64,000 nt of DNA, from contig JBAJFE010000020.1 in NCBI GenBank assembly GCA_037903355.1, positions 248,001 to 312,000 on the forward strand, in the 5' to 3' direction. Source of the stretch: Trichuris trichiura. Taxonomy: Eukaryota > Nematoda > Enoplea > Trichinellida > Trichuridae. The notes beneath the pieces are model-generated. The model saw only the letters and a program-made list of their open reading frames with translations, was not told the DNA's origin and ran no database searches. Within the stretch, counting starts at the first letter, position 1; every line of letters begins with the position of its first letter. The translations under genes were made by a program, and so were the position numbers. Below, piece by piece: positions 1-12,263 of this stretch.

Positions 1-148
1 GAGCTTTCGGGTCGACCGAGACCCGTCTTCAGCGGTTGTGAATTACCTAATTCACAACCGCTGAAGATGGGTCTCGGTCGACCCGAAAGCTTCGGAGTTA
101 TTTAGCACATTAAACGGGAATACTTCCGTAATAAAACTTTTACATTAT
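1..148. mobile_element. Truncated fold-back Penelope-like element end (family A)
   Basis: Positions 1-45 and 48-92 are near-perfect reverse complements around a 2-nt centre, so this is a very short inverted dimer with no coding sequence between the arms. Each arm carries a hammerhead-like core. The right arm continues into a tail (93-148) with an ACGGGAATA and CCGTAATAAAAC motif that matches the ends of the element at 35.6-38.0 kb. The left end lies outside the window. The sequence after about 149 resumes the R unit, whose paralogous copy at 13009 lacks the element, so the insertion point can be read by comparison. Confidence 0.8.
61..95 (+). ncRNA. Hammerhead-ribozyme-like motif, element 1 right arm
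   Basis: The core reads CTGAAGA, then a stem-loop with arms GGGTC/GACCC, then GAAA, followed by GCTTCGG. An inverted copy sits at 3-32. The order CUGANGA-stem II-GAAA is that of hammerhead ribozymes, which are known from Penelope-like terminal repeats. Stem III and the cleavage strand are not resolved, so activity is not claimed. Confidence 0.6.
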
Positions 149-1439
149 GAAAGCCGTTTAGTGTTAGTATTGTAGGCAGTTTGATGAAATAATATTGCGA
201 AAGCGTCCCGGCCATTTTTAACGCACTCGTTTTCATAAGAACTATGTTTCATTAGAGCACAAGTTTCGCTGTAATATTTAATAATTTTCATCCCGGAGTT
301 TTCAAATTAAAACACTTTATCGCTGATGACAGATCAAGATTGGACTTGAGAGCTCCAAGATTGAAATCACTAAATTTTGTGGTGGGACTTCTACCGTAAC
401 GAAAATAACACGTGCTTTACGTCAAGCTCACAGATAGTCAATCGAAGGGATCTACGGCTTCGTTTGACGACAGTAGAGCCCGATATAGAAGACTTACTTC
501 GCTCGCATGTGCGTAGCCAGTCTCTTTGACGCCGCTTTTGACTGACGTGAAGTAGTAAAGTATCACAGACTGGTACAGCGCTGTCATGAACATGCAGCTA
601 ATGAATCTGAAAATGGCTTGAAAGCACTGGTGCGTACTAAGCTGACACGAAAGTCGCCGAAAAAAGGCCCTTCTTTACCGTTGCATCTTTTCTTCCCATT
701 CACCGCGGGAGTTGGTAGAACGTTTATGCGCAGGGGGCAGTGACGAGCTCGACCGTGAGAAACAGTGGGATACAGTGTGATAACAGTTTCTTAAATTTTG
801 CAGCTGCGTTATCTTTGCTTTTTGTCGTGACATTTCAAGTCCTATCAAAGCCGCTGATCGACATAACATTTGCTCTGTCCGCGGTTAAGAAGTTCGTTCG
901 ACGCATCGAACCCATAGTGATCACTTGAGATGGTCACTACAATTTTCGACTTGAGAAAAGTTACTTTGATCGTTTTGTCTTAAACACTCGTCTTAGATTT
1001 GCTCACTGGCAGACGGCATGCTCTTATGTAGTCCATTTTGCTTTTTTTTTTGTGTATTTTAGCTGGCCACTTAGCTGAACTTTCTTTCCATTTCAACTTT
1101 TTCCTGGCCACACTGGTGTGATTTAAAGCCGGTTTTCGTGTTGCTCACCAAAATTATCACTCTAATCAAAAGCTTACCTCGACGTCTCGCTTCAGAGGCG
1201 ACATTTTGTCGCAGGAGTATCCTGTGCCCTTGCAACGTTGAAGACTGAACATACCTGCCCGTTAGTAAAATGTTGCTTAGGGAGGGAAAACTTCGTTTAG
1301 GCTTTCATGCTACGCACCTACTATTTCCTGTGACGATTTCCTCAGTTTGCTCATTTGAATACGCTTTCGGTGTTAGCATTATTTTTGTATCGTATAAATG
1401 AAAGCAAGCTGTTCGACTGTTAAGATACTTTCTTGGTGA

Positions 1440-1560
1440 AGCGTTCAAAAAGTACATTGTCCTATTTTCAGCGTCCGCGCCCAGATAGACGTTGTAGGTA
1501 GAGCAAGGTTTTTCCCGAAAGCTTCATCAATAAACTTTTGCAACGATTGAGCAACTTGCT
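1440..1560 (+). other. Degenerate hammerhead/PLE-end remnant (shared with R2)
   Basis: Around 1514-1535 the sequence reads TTCCCGAAAGCTTC followed by AATAAAC; the R2 copy near 14365-14395 reads TTCCCGGAAGCTTCGTC followed by AATAAAG. In R2 the preceding bases resemble the third PLE family's core with substitutions. It looks like an old PLE end that was already present before the units duplicated. Weak evidence. Confidence 0.3.
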
Positions 1561-3086
1561 TCCGTTTGTGCAACAAAAACCTACACACCCCTTGTGAAAA
1601 TTTATCTCTATATTTTTGCATTGCATTAGTTCAGCCCAACTGTGTTCCGTAAGAGTTTTGGCTAGTGAAGTTAGTGCTGCTGTGCGCGCTTACTAGTCGC
1701 GTAGGACATTAACGCCGGTTCGGAATCGAAACTGATTAAGAACTCAGGAGCAGCTGTTGTCCCACACGTTCAGCCAGAAGGTAAACAATTTATTTAACTA
1801 TTCTTTTGCCTATTTCAGAAATTGTCGACTCATTCTTTAGAAAGGCTTTCATCTGCGTACTCTATTCTGCATAGGCTAAGTAACGTAGGTGGTAGCATCG
1901 TGTTTGAAACCATTATTTAGCTAAATAGTAAAACTTTTACAGCGATGCAGCTCCAACGTTCTGTCGGAGTGGCTGTTGGCTTTCGAATAGTTCGAATTGT
2001 GCCGCCTAGATGTTTTGCTGGCCCTTAGTTCCATCTGGAACATTTGTACAGCGCAGCGTCCACTGTCGTTTTTTTACATATGCTTTACGTTGTCGATGAG
2101 CAACAGTTTTTATGCTTTTATTTTCGTTTTATGTCTAGCATTTCACGGTAGTTTTTTGTAATTTTGCGCTAGATTAAGCAAACCGTTCGCAGTTGGTGGT
2201 ATTTGTTTACCCCAGTAATATCCTTGCAGCATTTTTCCTTCCTCACTTCGTGCATCCGTTCATTTGCACTGTCATTTATCATTGGCCTAATTTTGTACTG
2301 TTAGTAGATTATGTTTGCACCTGTTCTGTTTGGTCGGCAGTGCGACAACTTACCTGTCAGCTTTCTTTGCGCAACAAATTTGCGCTACCCTTCTAATGTG
2401 GTATTGTTTTATTAGGAAACAACGCAATGCTGAGCCGTCAACTTTTCGACTTCTGCATGTTCCGTGAAATGCTATTCGGATGGGGAGTAAGTAATACATT
2501 GATTAGGAATAATGATAAACAGAAGTAGCAACGTCTGGTCAATAGGAGGAAACTGATGCTTGCATTTTACAGTCCAGCTCTGCTTTCAGTGCGGAAGGGC
2601 TTTTTTGTTGCATTTCAGCTTGGACCAGTGCAACCGAATGACGTCACATTTCCTTAGCTCGATTTCAGCTACCTCCTTTCCTAAATGTGCACAAGTTTCC
2701 TAAGCTGCATCTTTTGCAGTTACGTGGCCTCGTTGCAGTAACTAGTGATACGCTATACATTTTTCGTTTCACCTCATGTAGAAGAGTACTTTTTGGCATG
2801 GATGTAGTTTATTAACGTTAGGGTTGACCAGTGCTTTTTTGTTTCTGGGTTATCCTACAGGAACTACTTTTTGTAGCCGGTTACAACATGCTGCTGGATA
2901 GTTTTCCTACGCCTAAGTGCCATGGAAAGGCTAACAATGACGGCATTTAACATTAGCGGTTCGGGCAGTTGGTTTGGTAAAAGCTTTCCGCACTTTTTCT
3001 TTCTTTCGTTCACAGTTGGAGTTGGTTCCTGTACAAGAAATGCCTCTGAGTTTTCTTGCATTGTGGCAGCTCAGCTTGGTCTAAAC

Positions 3087-3532
3087 CAGTGATTCTCACG
3101 TTGGGTCATGTGCCCCACCGAGGGGGTCCTTTTGAAGTGCAGAGGGCCCAAATCGCCAAGGGAGCCCTTGAAGACATGTGCCCCACCTGGGCAGTCGTGT
3201 TCAAGTGTGTAGGAAAGCATGACCAGCGGGTCAGGTATTGTCTCCTGGCTATGAGAAAGCTGCAGCTGTTGAGCCCCGCAATTCTGCTTGACTGGAAAGG
3301 AGGACCAGAAGGAAGAGGAGCCGGTTCAGAGGTGAGAAAGTAAGTGTTCGACACACCATCTGGGAAACGCTTTCCCGATAGAATTTTGTGCAGAGCCTAC
3401 ATAATGACGTCACCCCCTGTCCTCTGAACCAGCCAATCAGCGCACTCGAAATCGACAAATCAGAATTGGGGGGCACAAACGCTCAGAAACGTTCACAGGA
3501 GGCCTTGGCGATCCTGACCTTGAGTAGCAGTG
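3087..3532. mobile_element. Non-autonomous hAT element (446-bp MITE)
   Basis: Ends are CAGTGATTCTCA and, on the other strand, CACTGCTACTCA, typical hAT-like termini. It is flanked by an 8-bp duplication (GTCTAAAC / CTCTAAAC, one mismatch) at 3079-3086 and 3533-3540. The homologous place in R3 (about 20690-20705) reads straight across with one copy of the target, which gives an empty site. Its right half, reversed, matches the subterminal region of the larger hAT element starting at 51425 (shared GCCCCCC-type tract, then GATTGGCTGG), so it is probably a deletion derivative of that family. Short open frames inside it are not genes. Confidence 0.85.
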
Positions 3533-5564
3533 CTCTAAACGGGGGCTTAAAATCTCTGCCTTCAGTATGCTCCGGGAGTTGTGACGTTTGTTGACTCTGT
3601 CTACAACGGAACTGCTAGTATCGCCTTCAGGATAGTTTTGCAAGCACAACTCCGTCAGCAGAAGTGACACAGGGCAAAGTTTTCATTTCTGATGCTTTCT
3701 TTTCTTTACGAAACTAAAGCCATCAAGCGTCGAAAAGAAACTTATTAAAACATTTCGTGTACATGTGCTGAGCGGCCAACTGAGTCATGCCTGTTTAAAG
3801 AAACAGCTGGCGCTATGCTCTGCATTCTTGATGTAAGGACTTGAAAACCGCAAACTTTTGCAGCCGCCAATAAATAAAGAACCGAATACACTTTTTAAGG
3901 CAAACAATTCTTTTAGCGTTAGTGGAAAGTTGGTTAAGAGATGCAATATACTTTATCTTAAGTCGAATACGGGATGTTATAAAAGGTAGGTGCTGAGAAC
4001 AGCGCGTTTTCAAGTCACCTACTGTTGACTAACCGTATGAGAGTATTATCGCTAGCCAGAAGATCCAAGGATGCAATTTTTTCAGCAATCTTTCAACGGA
4101 GTCGTCAGTTTAATTTTCGCCTTTCAAAGCTTCGACCGTTACTATGAAAAATGCCGCTGAAACTTTCACTGGTAAAAAAGAGCAGTGGCGTCTTTCCCGT
4201 TCGTTTGCGCAAAAACTGGTAATATTTAAATGCAGGTTGTTTTCCCGATGAAACCAAGATACTACGCTTTCCGTCAGCTACTGCGCTACAACTAAAATTT
4301 CCACTGCCACTTCGCCCATTTTTCTCTTCCAGTGATGCAACGTGGATTGCTTTGCAAGTTAAACCACCCTTTGAAGAGTGACCTTGTTTCTCTTTGAGCT
4401 ATTGCGCGCGTAATGGGGACGTTTTCTTAGGAGAACACCTTAGCGAAACTTCGGTTTTTGTAACTATGTTAAATGCCGGTTGCTTCAACATGAAAATTAC
4501 GGTTGTGGGTGGCTGTTTTGTTTTCATTAATGACCTGCGGAGGAAAACTAAGCATTATGACTCAAGGAAAACCTTTTAGGAAACGGCTGCTGTTTCTCAC
4601 AGTTGTAAGCAGAACGTAGTGGTCGCGTGATGAACAAGAAGATGCTTTGTCCCAGCACGTATGTTTTCTACTTTTCCAATGAAACAAATAGTTCGATTAG
4701 GTTACGTCCTACGCAACATTAATCATTTGTCAATGCTGCAGCTCAAGGATACTTATCATTCCGAGGTAGACGCGAAAATGTGTTTAAAAACTTCCTACGG
4801 CTCCTTTCTATTATCTGTCAGTTTTGAAGGCAACTTTTTATGACTGTCTTTACCTTTCTTAATTCACTAAAAGAATAAACTGTTTGCTGAGCCGCGCACG
4901 AACAATGCCGCCCTGAAAAGACAATCTTCTTTCCGTCGTCCATAGCTGGAGCTGAAAATGGGAATTAGAGCTCCGTCTCAATATAGCGTTTTATTCCCAT
5001 AGTAAATCAAAATATATCCGCATAGTTCAACGTACATGTCAATTGTTGGCCTACTCAGAAGAAGCAGAAATTGTGTTTTACTTGTATATCCACGCAGAGA
5101 CCTTAATGGGTTGATCACCTTTTCTGCAAACATTACCAGCTGTTGTTGGCTGACTGAGTTATTGCTTGAGGAAGTGCGCTGGACTGACGTACTCAGTGCG
5201 TTTCCATTGTATGAGAATTGCTTTTACTCAAGGAATGTCCGCTGTCAGCATTCCCAGCGAACACTCGTTGCACTGGCACTTCTATATTTTCTGACGCAGC
5301 AATTAGTAGCAACAGTTTAATCTTTTCACAAGCGGACAAAAGCGCCGTAAAATCTACAGTTCCCGACGCGTTTAAAATCGAAAACTGGCTGTCTGTAGCA
5401 GTAATTCCTTCGGGAGTGAAAGGAAAAGTTTGTGTAGATTGTAATGCATTCCTCCTTTTTTAGATTAGCAACAAAGTCGGAAAGCTCGTGAGCTTTTTCA
5501 ATGTTTTTTCTTCTTTTTTCCTTTGTCGTTGCTCCAATTCACATGGAACCGCGCTAGAATTTTA

Positions 5565-6041
5565 TTATGGATTTTTTTTCTTCGGTAAAATTTTCTTACT
5601 GTTACGAAGTATGCGTGATGCCCCACGCGCGGCGGCACGCGCCACCTTGCCGATCAGTGGTCCAATACCACGTTTCAATCGTTGTTGGTGCTGCTCAGGG
5701 TCGACGGCCAGCAAGGCATGTAGTTCTGATTCTGGAACACCAGGAGAATCAGAGCGACAAATGTTTGTATTCTTTTTTACCTTCAACTCGTTTTAATCTT
5801 ACCAAAGGGCCATGTTCCAGTTCTGCATGCTGCTCATGGCCTGTCCCACTCGTTATATCAAGACTACGCTTAACAAGCGTGGAAGAATACGGACCAGTAT
5901 CCAGTTCTCTAAACGCAGTGGAAACCACTACCTTCGCCGCAGATTATTTCAACTGAGTTACCTTGTCAGTAGCTCATGTTCGTTTACCGGAACTGCAGAT
6001 ATTAAGTGCGTGATTGCGCCAAGCAGTGGGAGTAACAGCAT
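5565..6041 (-). CDS. Secreted cationic antimicrobial-like peptide precursor A1
   Basis: Three coding exons on the minus strand: 6041-5962, 5908-5781 and 5731-5565, with GT-AG introns of 53 and 49 nt, giving 124 residues. Exon 1 is a hydrophobic signal peptide (MLLLPLLGAITHLISA) followed by an acidic start of the prosegment. Exon 2 encodes more acidic prosegment with two Lys-Arg pairs. Exon 3 finishes the prosegment (QHQQRLKR) and then the C-terminal 34-residue peptide, which begins GIGPLIGKVARAAARG and ends KKILPKKKNP: strongly basic, no acidic residue, predicted amphipathic helix. The design (signal, acidic pro, dibasic site, basic C-terminal peptide) is that of processed antimicrobial peptides; the function is inferred, since I recognise no named family. 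Paralogues at 16.5, 22.8 and 38.9 kb have the same signal and KR organisation. This copy lacks the GFGKW start of the other three. Confidence 0.75.
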
Positions 6042-6092
6042 TTTCAAAGTTACTAGCAACGGTTGAACCGAACGCGCTGTCATTGGCAGTGC

Positions 6093-6121
6093 ATTTAAAT
6101 AGTAGCTTCCCACTGACGTCA
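6093..6121 (-). promoter_or_regulatory. TATA-like box and CRE palindrome upstream of A1
   Basis: On the minus strand a TATTTAAAT box (6093-6101) lies about 52 bp upstream of the A1 start codon, and a perfect TGACGTCA palindrome (6114-6121), the classical CREB/ATF site, lies 12 bp beyond it. The same pair occurs at A2; A3 has a better TATA but a damaged CRE. Positional conservation between duplicates is suggestive rather than proof of function. Confidence 0.5.
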
Positions 6122-7051
6122 TGACTGATTCGCTCTCAAAACAAAAGTGTCAGTGCGAAAGCAAACTTTCGGCCAACAAAATGAACCCAAAGAGTTTTTT
6201 CAGTGCTGGTCAGCGACTGGCGAGCGTATTTTTCATGTAGTAATGTACTGGAGAATTCTTTGGCCTTATATTTAGGTGTAGTCACTCCGAATGCTCATGG
6301 GATTTTCAGCCCCACGACATTTTAATCGCTATTGAACTTTCCACTAATTTTAACCAACGGTTATGATAAAATATCTTCGTCTTAAACTCATGCCCCGAAG
6401 CGCTTTTTAAATATTTTTTGAACGTTTGTGGTCATAACATTGATTAATGCTTTACGCTAGGTTGGACTTGCTGACGAATAGCGTCCAAATTTTAAGCGCA
6501 CTTAAACTGTTGAAAAAAAGTGCAGTTAGCATTCCAGCTTGGAGTCGTAAAAGTGCAGTCCACCAGCAAAACATAGTGGCTTGCATCAGCTCAGCATAAC
6601 GAAGAGACACATGTGACGCAAGTAATTATGGTATGGTGCAACGTAGGGTAGCGTTTTTGAGAGTCCTTTGCTTTAATGGTTAAAGAACGTTTACTTCAAA
6701 CTCCGTTCGTCTCGTGCGTTCGTTTGATTTCGAAAACACCTGAAACTTGGTGTTGTAACCGTACGTTGCTTCATATGCAAAATAATTCCATACTCCTAAA
6801 GCAATGAATAGGTTCAAATTGTTATCCATGAAAATTATTTGTATTGCTTGTTTAACGTTTTTAAAAGGATATGCTTGCAGAAAATTCAAGCTAGCTTCAA
6901 GCATTGTAATCAGCGTTATTCAGTACTTTCTTTTATTAACGCATCGCTCACGAAAACGGAAAAAGCAGAAAAAAGCTGTCATATTTAGTGCTCTGAATCA
7001 GATTTGAAACCAGGATCCATTTTTTTGGGTGCTTTTGCCTTTTACGAGCAA

Positions 7052-7524
7052 TTAAAACGACTTGAAAAGTGGCGCTTGGCGAATTGCCAAAGGCGCTTTC
7101 GATTCTTCGCTTTCCAGTAATGGGTAATGCATCTCCACAACAGGAAAATCATCTCCAATGCTAAATAGCTGAACAGGAAGCTGAAATGGCTCGTGCAGTA
7201 AACTGATTTTGCTGCCGCTTGCGAAAAGTTGGGTAGAAGTTATATTGCACTTTCAGAATTTGTTTTTGTGAGAAGGGCCCGCTCTAATCGTTCATTCAAA
7301 GCTTAAGAAAGTGTCGTAAAAATGTTTGAAACTTTATGCTCCGCTGAAAAGATTATGTTACTGAATGGGTTGAAACTGGAAAATTATTTCTTCCTCAATT
7401 TGTTGCCAAATTAAGGCCTTATGGCTTTCTGAGCTCTGAGCTAAACGTGACTGCAAATGCACCATTTTTTCCGCGAGCAAGTCTGGTTTTACAGTTTCAT
7501 TGCACTGGAAGAGTACAGATGCAA
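7052..7524 (-). CDS. Gene B1, last two exons of unrecognised protein (5'-truncated)
   Basis: Two exons on the minus strand: 7524-7362 and 7217-7052 (stop), separated by a 144-nt GT-AG intron; the phases match (phase 2 donor at CA|GTAACA, acceptor GCAAG|C). Exon n-1 encodes about 53 residues containing SHKALIWQQIEEEI; exon n about 55 residues containing GSKISLLHEPFQLPVQLF and HYPLLESEE. Both frames recur in R2 and R3 with mostly amino-acid-level substitutions, which is why I call them coding. 5' exons should lie at higher coordinates, but R1 is cut off near 7590 by unrelated WDR33 sequence, so this copy has lost its start. I recognise no domain; the exons are rich in Gln, Glu and Pro. Confidence 0.5.
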
Positions 7525-7603
7525 CTCGTTGAACAATAAAGAAAAATTTTTACTTAAGGGAACTTTCAGGGAACAAATGAATCAGTGCTATTCTTCATTG
7601 CAG

Positions 7604-8418
7604 GTTTGCTCCATCCGACTTGAAGTTTGCTACTGGTCAGGATGACTCCACGCCGCGCGTTTGAGACTTTAAAAGGCTAACCGAAGAACGCGTTCTAAGA
7701 GAACATGGTTCTGACGTTCGCCAGTTGATCGGCATCCATCCAAGGGTTTGCTTGTGACCAGAAGTCGAGATTCCCAACAGCTCGTGGAGTAGTGGGATCC
7801 GCGTAGCAAAGTTTGCGTTCGAACACTGTAAGTATTTAAATAATTGTCCTTCAATTTGCTTTGCCACAGCAAGAACACTCCATACTGATTTATTTTTAAT
7901 TACAGTAAGGTATCTTGAGTTAACTGGTCATTTTTGCCTTTAATGCCGCTGAAAAGACATTGCCATCGGGAACACGCGTTGTGTTTTTTGAAGGTGAAAC
8001 ATTAGTTGTTTTGAAAAACAGTCCTATAAAAGCGGTTTGACGACAGTCGACTTCAACGCCAACAGAATTGGCTGTTAACTGGCTCAACGGATCATCTGAT
8101 CAAATTGATAGACAACCGGTCAATGGACGAGATTTTCACCTTCAAAGGTCACATGAAGGATGTCACTTGTAGGCGACAGTTTCCTACTTTCCTCTATCCC
8201 TCGTTAATCGTAATGTTGCTGCTTTTAGCTGTCGCATGACATCCCTTTCAAGAGAAAGTTATCGTGAGCGGCTGTGCTGACAGGTCGCTGATCTATTGGG
8301 ATACCTCGAGCGATCATGAAATAACACTTATCGAAGCAGGCCATGAACAAGTAATTTGGGCGCTCGACTGGCACCCGCTGGGTCACATTATGGCTTCCGG
8401 TTCCAACGACAACAACAC
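7604..8418 (+). pseudogene. WDR33-like (mRNA 3'-end processing WD40) pseudogene fragment
   Basis: Translating the plus strand gives successive WD40 blades characteristic of WDR33/Pfs2, the poly(A)-signal-recognition subunit of CPSF: FAPSDLKFATGQDDST, then RDSQQ...WDPRSKVCVRTL, then [14 protein letters not shown], and finally [20 protein letters not shown], ending at a splice donor (ACGTAAGT). Small introns are still visible (near 7828 and about 8168-8229), so it is not a processed retrocopy. It is broken: Trp to stop in the first blade (TGA near 7662), a frameshift at the DWHP motif, a TAG before WDP, and another Trp-to-stop (VA*HP) near 8237. No 5' or 3' exons were found. It abuts the truncated end of R1, so it probably marks a duplication breakpoint. 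Confidence 0.75.
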
Positions 8419-8419
8419 G

Positions 8420-9420
8420 TAAGTGGTTGTTATGCTTAAGCAGCTCTGTGGCTTTCGTCAAAGGCTAGTTCGGTCCGCAAAAGAAAGGTTTTTGTTCTAA
8501 AAATACGTGAACTGTTTCTTTCTGTTCAAAACAGTATTAGGCCTACTGCCGATTCGTGGTTGTGTGATTAATGTTAGCACAGCGAACTTTATTCTGTGAA
8601 AGCGTACGTTCACGACAGGAATTCATCTTGCTCTTTCATTGAAACATGCCCCTAAAGAATACTGTGCGTCTACTGGGTGTTAGGGGAATATTAATTTGAA
8701 ATGGTGTATCTTTCATCTGAGCCAACCGTGCGTCCAGAGCGAAGTGGATCGTGCAAACTGAAATCGGGCATAACACTTTCAAACTGTTTTTTCTGGGCAG
8801 TAAAGTTTTTTCTATAGCCAGCGCCGGTGTTCCTAACCGCTTCGATAGCACTCGAACCGCTTATAAACTCGATAAGAAAAAGTTAATCAGCGATGTTTAT
8901 TTTTGTCGACGTGAAGGGTTTTTGTTTTTGCTCCGGAAAGCAAATTGTTTAAAGAGTACGCCAGTGTAGATGCGAAAAGCAGGACAATAGCTACAGAGTC
9001 ATAATGCGATGTTTGGTCCTACGAAGTTCACATGTAATGGAAAAGGAAAAATACAAAAGGCCACATTGTCACCACTGAAGAGCTTTTGCACTAAACTTGT
9101 CAGCGCAGAAAGGTGGATAGTAGTTTCAGCAAATATAAGCGCTGACGAGGAAATGGAAATGGTAAAGAGTTTGGGGCACTGGAAAATCTTTTTAACGTAA
9201 GATAAACGCAGCAGTTCCAGAGTCGAAATGTAGTTGGCTCGCTACAGTGGGGGTGTGGAATTTCAAACGCCAACTGACTCGACGATCAACTTGTTTAATC
9301 TTTGACAAATGACGAAGTTGGTTAAGAAGAAATTGAAAAATAGATGTCTCGACCATTCTTGCGCCAAGGCTTTGCGAAGCTTGGAAGATGGTCTATAATG
9401 GTTTCAAAAAGGTTACAGTG
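8420..9420. other. Spacer without recognisable gene
   Basis: Frames are all short (the longest, at 8751-8969 and 9009-9200, have no recognisable motif). Continuation exons of the WDR33 fragment were looked for and not seen. Confidence 0.4.
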
Positions 9421-9462
9421 CTTGAAAAGCATCCATGATTAAGCTGTCCGTGAGCTTTAAGA

Positions 9463-10026
9463 CTAATATTCATAATGAATGTCTTTTGTTGTCGTCTTGA
9501 CATTCTGCGGCAAAACAGACTCGTCCAACTGTAGTGAAAATTGCACTGTTTTCAAAAATTCACACAGCGTGCTCTCTACATCAGCACCCATTTCATCAAT
9601 TCGTCGTTGCAGCGTACTATTGCTCAAAGGGATTTTCTTGATTATGTTTGTCGCTTGCAGGTGTAGCATAGTAGTTTGCACCTCACTCACTGCGGGAAGT
9701 AACGGCTGTTCACCAATGGTGTGTGGTTTCTCAGATTTGGCAATCATTAAAGAGTGTTTATAGGAAGCACACAAACCGTCGTTTCTTTGACTCAACGCAG
9801 ACAAAAAAATGCTTGATAATTTCAGCCGTTTTTTGAAGCTGTCCCGTAGAGATTGAAAATATGAAAGATCTTTGCAAGCTTTTTCGGGTTTGCATTCTGT
9901 TTAAATGTTTTATTAATTTTGACGGTTTCATGCCTTTGTTGGCAAAAGTCTTCTCACAGATGAGGCACAGCGGTTGCTGAGGGTTGGAAGGTGATTGTAT
10001 AAATTCATATTTTAGATACTCAGCGC
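9463..10026 (-). pseudogene. hAT (ZBED5-like) transposase N-terminal remnant
   Basis: On the minus strand, 10026-9900 encodes a BED-type zinc finger segment (PLCLICEKTFANKGMKPSKL), followed after a frameshift by an open frame (9804-9463) with KPHTIGEQPLLPAVSEV and IPLSNSTLQRRIDEM, the conserved region after the finger in ZBED5/SCAND3-type hAT transposases. The same block is found in the hAT element at 51.4-54.0 kb. The catalytic region is absent and the frame is shifted, so it is dead. The BED finger would have bound transposon DNA. Confidence 0.75.
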
Positions 10027-11088
10027 TATATTGCCTACATTTCTATTTCAGTGCGGTCATCTAGGATAAGCACGCTTCTCATTAGCACCTTCAGAGATAC
10101 AAAGCACTGCGCTGGCATTGGGGAACTAAAAGCTCAATGAGATAAATTCTAAAGATCTATATGCGTCCTGTTTCAGCATGTGGCGGTAACCGGATCTGTA
10201 ATGGTTTCTATTTCTTTCTAAATTTGGAAAGTCTGTGTTCTCATTCTCAGAATCTGCTTCTTCGTTGGGTGTGAGAACGAAGCTACGTCCTCATAGCCAA
10301 TGCAAGCACCCTAGGCGTAGCGCCAGGCTATTGCATACATGGCTCTTTAGTCTCTCCCTGTCTCTCCTTTCTCTTTCCCTCCTTTCCCACTTTTAAGTCA
10401 AATGAGACATGGCTTCTTCATTTAACAAACTTCCTTAAGACATATTGGAACCTATTCTAATCTAAAAACGGTAACAAACTACTGATGAAATGAAAGATCA
10501 AACGGAAATTACGTAACAGTTATCTTTATCTCCCTCCTGCAAAGATTTGACCTGTAATGAGGTCCATTAAAACTTCTGAGCACCGAATGATGAACTTTTG
10601 AGCCAAGTGCCTTGAAACAATGTACCAACAGTGAAGACGTAAGACTCCACGACCCTATGACAGGAAGCACGCAAGAGAAAAAAGAGCCGCGTTGCCTGGT
10701 GTCAAAGAAAGAATTCCCTCTGAGCTTCATGTTTCTCCGTTAACGGCGTCCCTTGAAAACACGACGTCAAGCGTCCCGCCAGCCACTGAAGGACTTCAAG
10801 TCGCTGCCAAAGGGAGGAATTGCGCAGCCTCTGCGAATTATCAGTGACTTAGAACGCGGCAGGGTCGTATTGATTCAGGGGCGCCACACTGCGCTGGTGG
10901 CACGTTCCTCTGTCTATGCTCCACGATATGGAGAAATTGTTTACTATCTGTTTTCACGAGGAACGTTAGATTACAAAATAGATATATAGGCACATCCGGG
11001 GACCCCCAAAGGGCTCTTCAGTTTTCAGAACGCCCTTAGACTCCTCCAGGGCTCCCAGGGGGCTCTGGGGCCCCTTTGGGAATCACTG
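10027..11088. mobile_element. hAT-like element right part with terminal repeat
   Basis: The segment ends at 11084-11088 in GGGAATCACTG, the reverse of a CAGTGATTCCC terminus, preceded by a GGGCTCCC/GGGGCCCC-rich tract that is also present at the right end of the element at 29968-30928. With the transposase remnant at 9463-10026 it may form one degraded element, but I could not find a convincing left terminus or 8-bp target duplication. A CT-rich tract lies at about 10340-10395. The open frame 10753-10989 has no recognisable motif. Confidence 0.45.
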
Positions 11089-11089
11089 T

Positions 11090-12260
11090 TCTACAACAAG
11101 AAAGAAAAGTGTTAACTAGTAATCGAGGAGTAACACTAGCAATTGCTGAACAGATTTGAAATCCCAGTTTGAAGAAAACCAGTCGCCTTGCCAAAATCTC
11201 AGTCTTTTTTTTTGGCTTTCGATCAGCTACTGTGGCGCCAGGTGCAAATAACTGTATCCCATTGCCCTCTTAGCCAACCAACGTTAGGAGCGTAAAACAA
11301 GAGTAACCTCAAATTTCCACGTTTTGCAAGCATCCTTACGTACTTGTAAGCTCGTTTGAGTGCGTCTTTCCGCGTTGAACCCATTCTAACCGTTTGCCCA
11401 TAGCTTTCGTCGTCATCGAACGTCTGCACCGTGTTTAGTTGTCGCTGAGAAGCTTCCTATTTTTTGTAATTGTCCCCTTACGAATGTTTCAATTTTACCA
11501 TCAGTAACGACTTATTACAGCTGTTCAGCGGAAACATTATTAGGTTGAATACTCAGGAAAATTCTAAAATCTTAAACCGTCACTATTTCTAGCACCGGTT
11601 TTTTGTACCATGTCTACTATGGTACCCGTATCTCATTGTTATATGTATCATTAAGTGTTCTACAAATTCCCCTAAGGAAACCTACGTATGAGCAAACAGT
11701 ATGGCGCTATGACTGTGCTTTAGTGTAACGCAGCTTGCTTACATCTTAATTTTGTTCTCTCCTCCTTGAACAAGTGTTCAATTTTGCTGCTGGACAAGAG
11801 GGCAGACTTTGACTGGTACTGTAGACCTGCACAAATCATAGACACAACGTCTTGTTGGGATTTGACTTTTCGAACAGCCAGGCTGCTTTTGGACAGGCTT
11901 AGTAAGTTAAGGAACTCATTTGTCGCAGTATCCCATTGCTAACAACTTCTTTGTCCACCATGCGGAATGAATGGCCTTTTAGTTCTCTCAATAGCATGAT
12001 AGCTGCTCTATCATTACTAGTAATTATAGGCAGTTCGCAAGTTATATTGATTGTTCTCCGTGAAGAGTCTATTACAGTGCTGCACTCCCTAACTGTACAT
12101 TACGTACTACGATTGGACACCTTATCCGATCATAAATTTGCAGAAAATTTTATGCTGCTGCTTTTCTCTGCACCGAGATCATCTGTTCAATGTCACATAG
12201 GTCATTTTCAAATTTGGATTTTAGCTGCGTCCTTATTGGACTAAATTAAACACTTCGTCT
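11090..12260. other. Spacer without recognisable gene
   Basis: No frame with a recognisable motif. Upstream PGM exons were looked for here and not found. Confidence 0.4.
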
Positions 12261-12263
12261 TAG

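Larger units (their letters stand above)
149..7590. repeat. Segmental duplication unit R1
   Basis: This stretch aligns with R2 (149-1925 with 13009-14790; 4245-7570 with 15010-18600) and R3 (2640-4240 with 20250-21400; 4250-7570 with 21410-24610). It holds peptide gene A1 and the 3' part of gene B1. It ends abruptly at about 7590 against WDR33 pseudogene sequence, whereas R2 and R3 continue for about 1.3 kb more. Apart from those genes and a 446-bp MITE I see no supported coding sequence in 149-5500; reading frames there are short and not better conserved than flanking sequence. Confidence 0.85.

Noticed and set aside
675..869. 64-codon minus-strand frame conserved at 13536-13730
   Set aside because: Conservation is no better than the surrounding duplicated DNA, so it is not evidence of coding.
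3056..3354. Overlapping open frames on both strands (95 and 82 codons)
   Set aside because: They lie inside the 446-bp hAT MITE or its edge and are absent from the R3 empty site.
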